Shown: piece after piece, positions 5,181 through 6,249 of the stretch
How the letters are laid out: the number at the start of each line of letters is the position of its first letter
How positions within the stretch are numbered: the stretch's first letter is position 1
Assembly (NCBI GenBank): GCA_014804865.1
Contig: JAAUYY010000108.1
Coordinates: forward strand, 3,007 to 9,255
Direction of reading: 5' to 3'
DNA length: 6,249 nucleotides
From: Desulfovibrio sp.
GTDB lineage: Bacteria; Desulfobacterota; Desulfovibrionia; Desulfovibrionales; Desulfovibrionaceae
Translations under genes and position numbers: made by a program
Notes under the pieces: model-generated
Databases searched by the model: none
The model's input: only the letters and a program-made list of their open reading frames with translations
What the model was told of the DNA's origin: nothing

Positions 5181-6249
5181 CTTTTTCGGCTTCGGCGTTT
5201 ACCGAAGCCGCTCCGTATCCGGACGCGGCGACCATCGCGCAAGCGAGAAAGTCTTCGAAGCCGGTCGGCGTCATCGCGGGAGAAGCGAGATTGATTAGCG
5301 ACTCTTCAAGCTCTTCGATGCTTTTCGCGGATTTGATAGCGTTTTCTACTCGTCCAATAAATTTGCCGCTTGTCTTCAAAGCCTTTGGAAGAAGAGAGAC
5401 GATAGCCTGATCAAGCGTCTTTTGAGAACGCTCGGCCATTCTCATTTTTCTTGCGGGAAAGGAGGAAAATTCGGAAGGAGCGTCTTCGCCGTCGACCGAA
5501 AACTCGCCGGGTTGCAAGCCGTAAACCGACGTAAAATGTTTTGAGGTAAAACTTACCCCGATATCATAAAGCTTTTTGTCCAGATCGGCCTGAATATTGA
5601 GGTCTTCCGGCTCGTCATAGAAAGCGACAGGAGCCAGGACGTCGCTTGTCGCGTTCACCTGGGCATAAAGCCACGCGATCTCGTTCCAGGCGTCGCAGAC
5701 CATAGCCTTGTCGGAGTCGGCGAGCCCTTCGGCCACGTCCTGATGTGTTTGCGCGGCCGCCTGACTGTTTTTGCCCTCCATCTCGACCGTGAGCGTCTGG
5801 CCCATAAGAATTTTTGAGATCGCCTTGTCCTGACGCGCCAGGAATTTCTCGTGAATCTCGCTTTGAGTTTGTCCTCCGGCTTCAAGAGTTACATTGGCTC
5901 CATGCGGAATAACGGCGACCGCGTCCTGAACCATTGTCGATAAATCTTTCGCCATCGCCCTTTTCTCAAGAGCCGTCGCCTGACTCGGAGCTTCGCCGAT
6001 TACCCAGGGAAGACCGTGCCGCTCCACGAATCTCGCGTAAAAGGTCAGTCCCCCGCGCTTGAAACTGACTGGCCAGAGACAGCGCGACAAAAGGCGCATA
6101 CCGTAGGGATTGTCGTATGTGGCATGATGAGAGACAAAGACGAATTTTCCGGCGGGAAGCTCTTTTGGCTCCGCGCAATACGCTCCATACGCTCCGGTAA
6201 AAACGGGATTGTTTTTATTATCAAAGCGAAACCAGTAATACGGCCTCGC
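5170..6249 (-). CDS. Mu gp29-like (DUF935) portal protein, C-terminal 359 residues
   Basis: The frame is open from the right window edge to TAA at 5172-5170; the start lies outside the window. Family marks include YDNPYGMRLLSR and WPVSFKRGGLTFYARFVERHGLPW, a VAVIPHGANV strand, and ISKILMGQTLTVEMEGKNS followed by AAAQTHQDV (about visible residues 144-172). The last group is the characteristic GqTLT...H region of DUF935 portals. The portal forms the dodecameric ring at the capsid vertex through which DNA is packaged and ejected. Full-length relatives have about 500 residues, so about 70% is visible. The tail ends in an acidic, alanine-rich segment. It overlaps the MuF start by 11 bases, and the portal-MuF order is the Mu order. 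An ATG at 6099-6097 is internal, because the conserved frame continues upstream of it. Confidence 0.92.
   Translation of the reverse strand, partial: ARPYYWFRFDNKNNPVFTGAYGAYCAEPKELPAGKFVFVSHHATYDNPYGMRLLSRCLWPVSFKRGGLTFYARFVERHGLPWVIGEAPSQATALEKRAMAKDLSTMVQDAVAVIPHGANVTLEAGGQTQSEIHEKFLARQDKAISKILMGQTLTVEMEGKNSQAAAQTHQDVAEGLADSDKAMVCDAWNEIAWLYAQVNATSDVLAPVAFYDEPEDLNIQADLDKKLYDIGVSFTSKHFTSVYGLQPGEFSVDGEDAPSEFSSFPARKMRMAERSQKTLDQAIVSLLPKALKTSGKFIGRVENAIKSAKSIEELEESLINLASPAMTPTGFEDFLACAMVAASGYGAASVNAEAEKDAE

Noticed and set aside
5966..6178. 70-codon minus-strand frame overlapping the portal in another frame.
   Set aside because: The portal frame is open to the window edge and carries the conserved DUF935 motifs through this stretch.

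Overview
This window looks like part of a Mu-like (DUF935-type portal) prophage or phage head-gene cluster from a moderately GC-rich bacterium, probably a proteobacterium. That host guess rests only on base composition, codon choice and the phage gene types. All convincing genes lie on the minus strand, so the cluster reads from right to left. The plus strand shows only shadow frames.

Reading with transcription: the window opens inside the portal gene (6249-5170, 5' end off the window). The portal gene overlaps the start of a MuF-type head-morphogenesis gene (5180-4029) whose C-terminal ~100 residues look like a phage-associated Barnase/EndoU/colicin/RelE-like (PBECR) nuclease domain. After an interruption the head genes resume with two small unknown genes (1832-1632 and 1610-1389), a Mu gpI-like protease/scaffold gene (1392-466), a lambda gpD-like decoration gene (456-64) and the first 12 codons of what is probably the major capsid gene (38-1).

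The interruption (about 4028-1833) is the most interesting part. It begins with about 400 bases lacking a long gene but packed with structure: a nested GC-rich hairpin next to the MuF stop codon, three very short reading frames (two with strong Shine-Dalgarno sequences and coupled by an ATGA overlap), a hairpin plus T-tract inside one of them, and a cluster of ATAGTT-type repeats. A two-gene operon follows, joined by an ATGA overlap: a 188-residue protein and a 372-residue protein with an N-terminal helical-repeat region. From memory these two resemble a pair of uncharacterised proteins found side by side in other bacteria. The cassette is visibly more AT-rich than the virion genes and ends in a long near-perfect hairpin of the bidirectional-terminator type. 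This organisation suggests a 'moron': an accessory cargo module inserted in the late operon, carried for host-directed or anti-competitor functions rather than virion assembly. Its function is unknown.

The usual Mu gpG-like gene that often follows MuF is not seen here; the cassette occupies that place.
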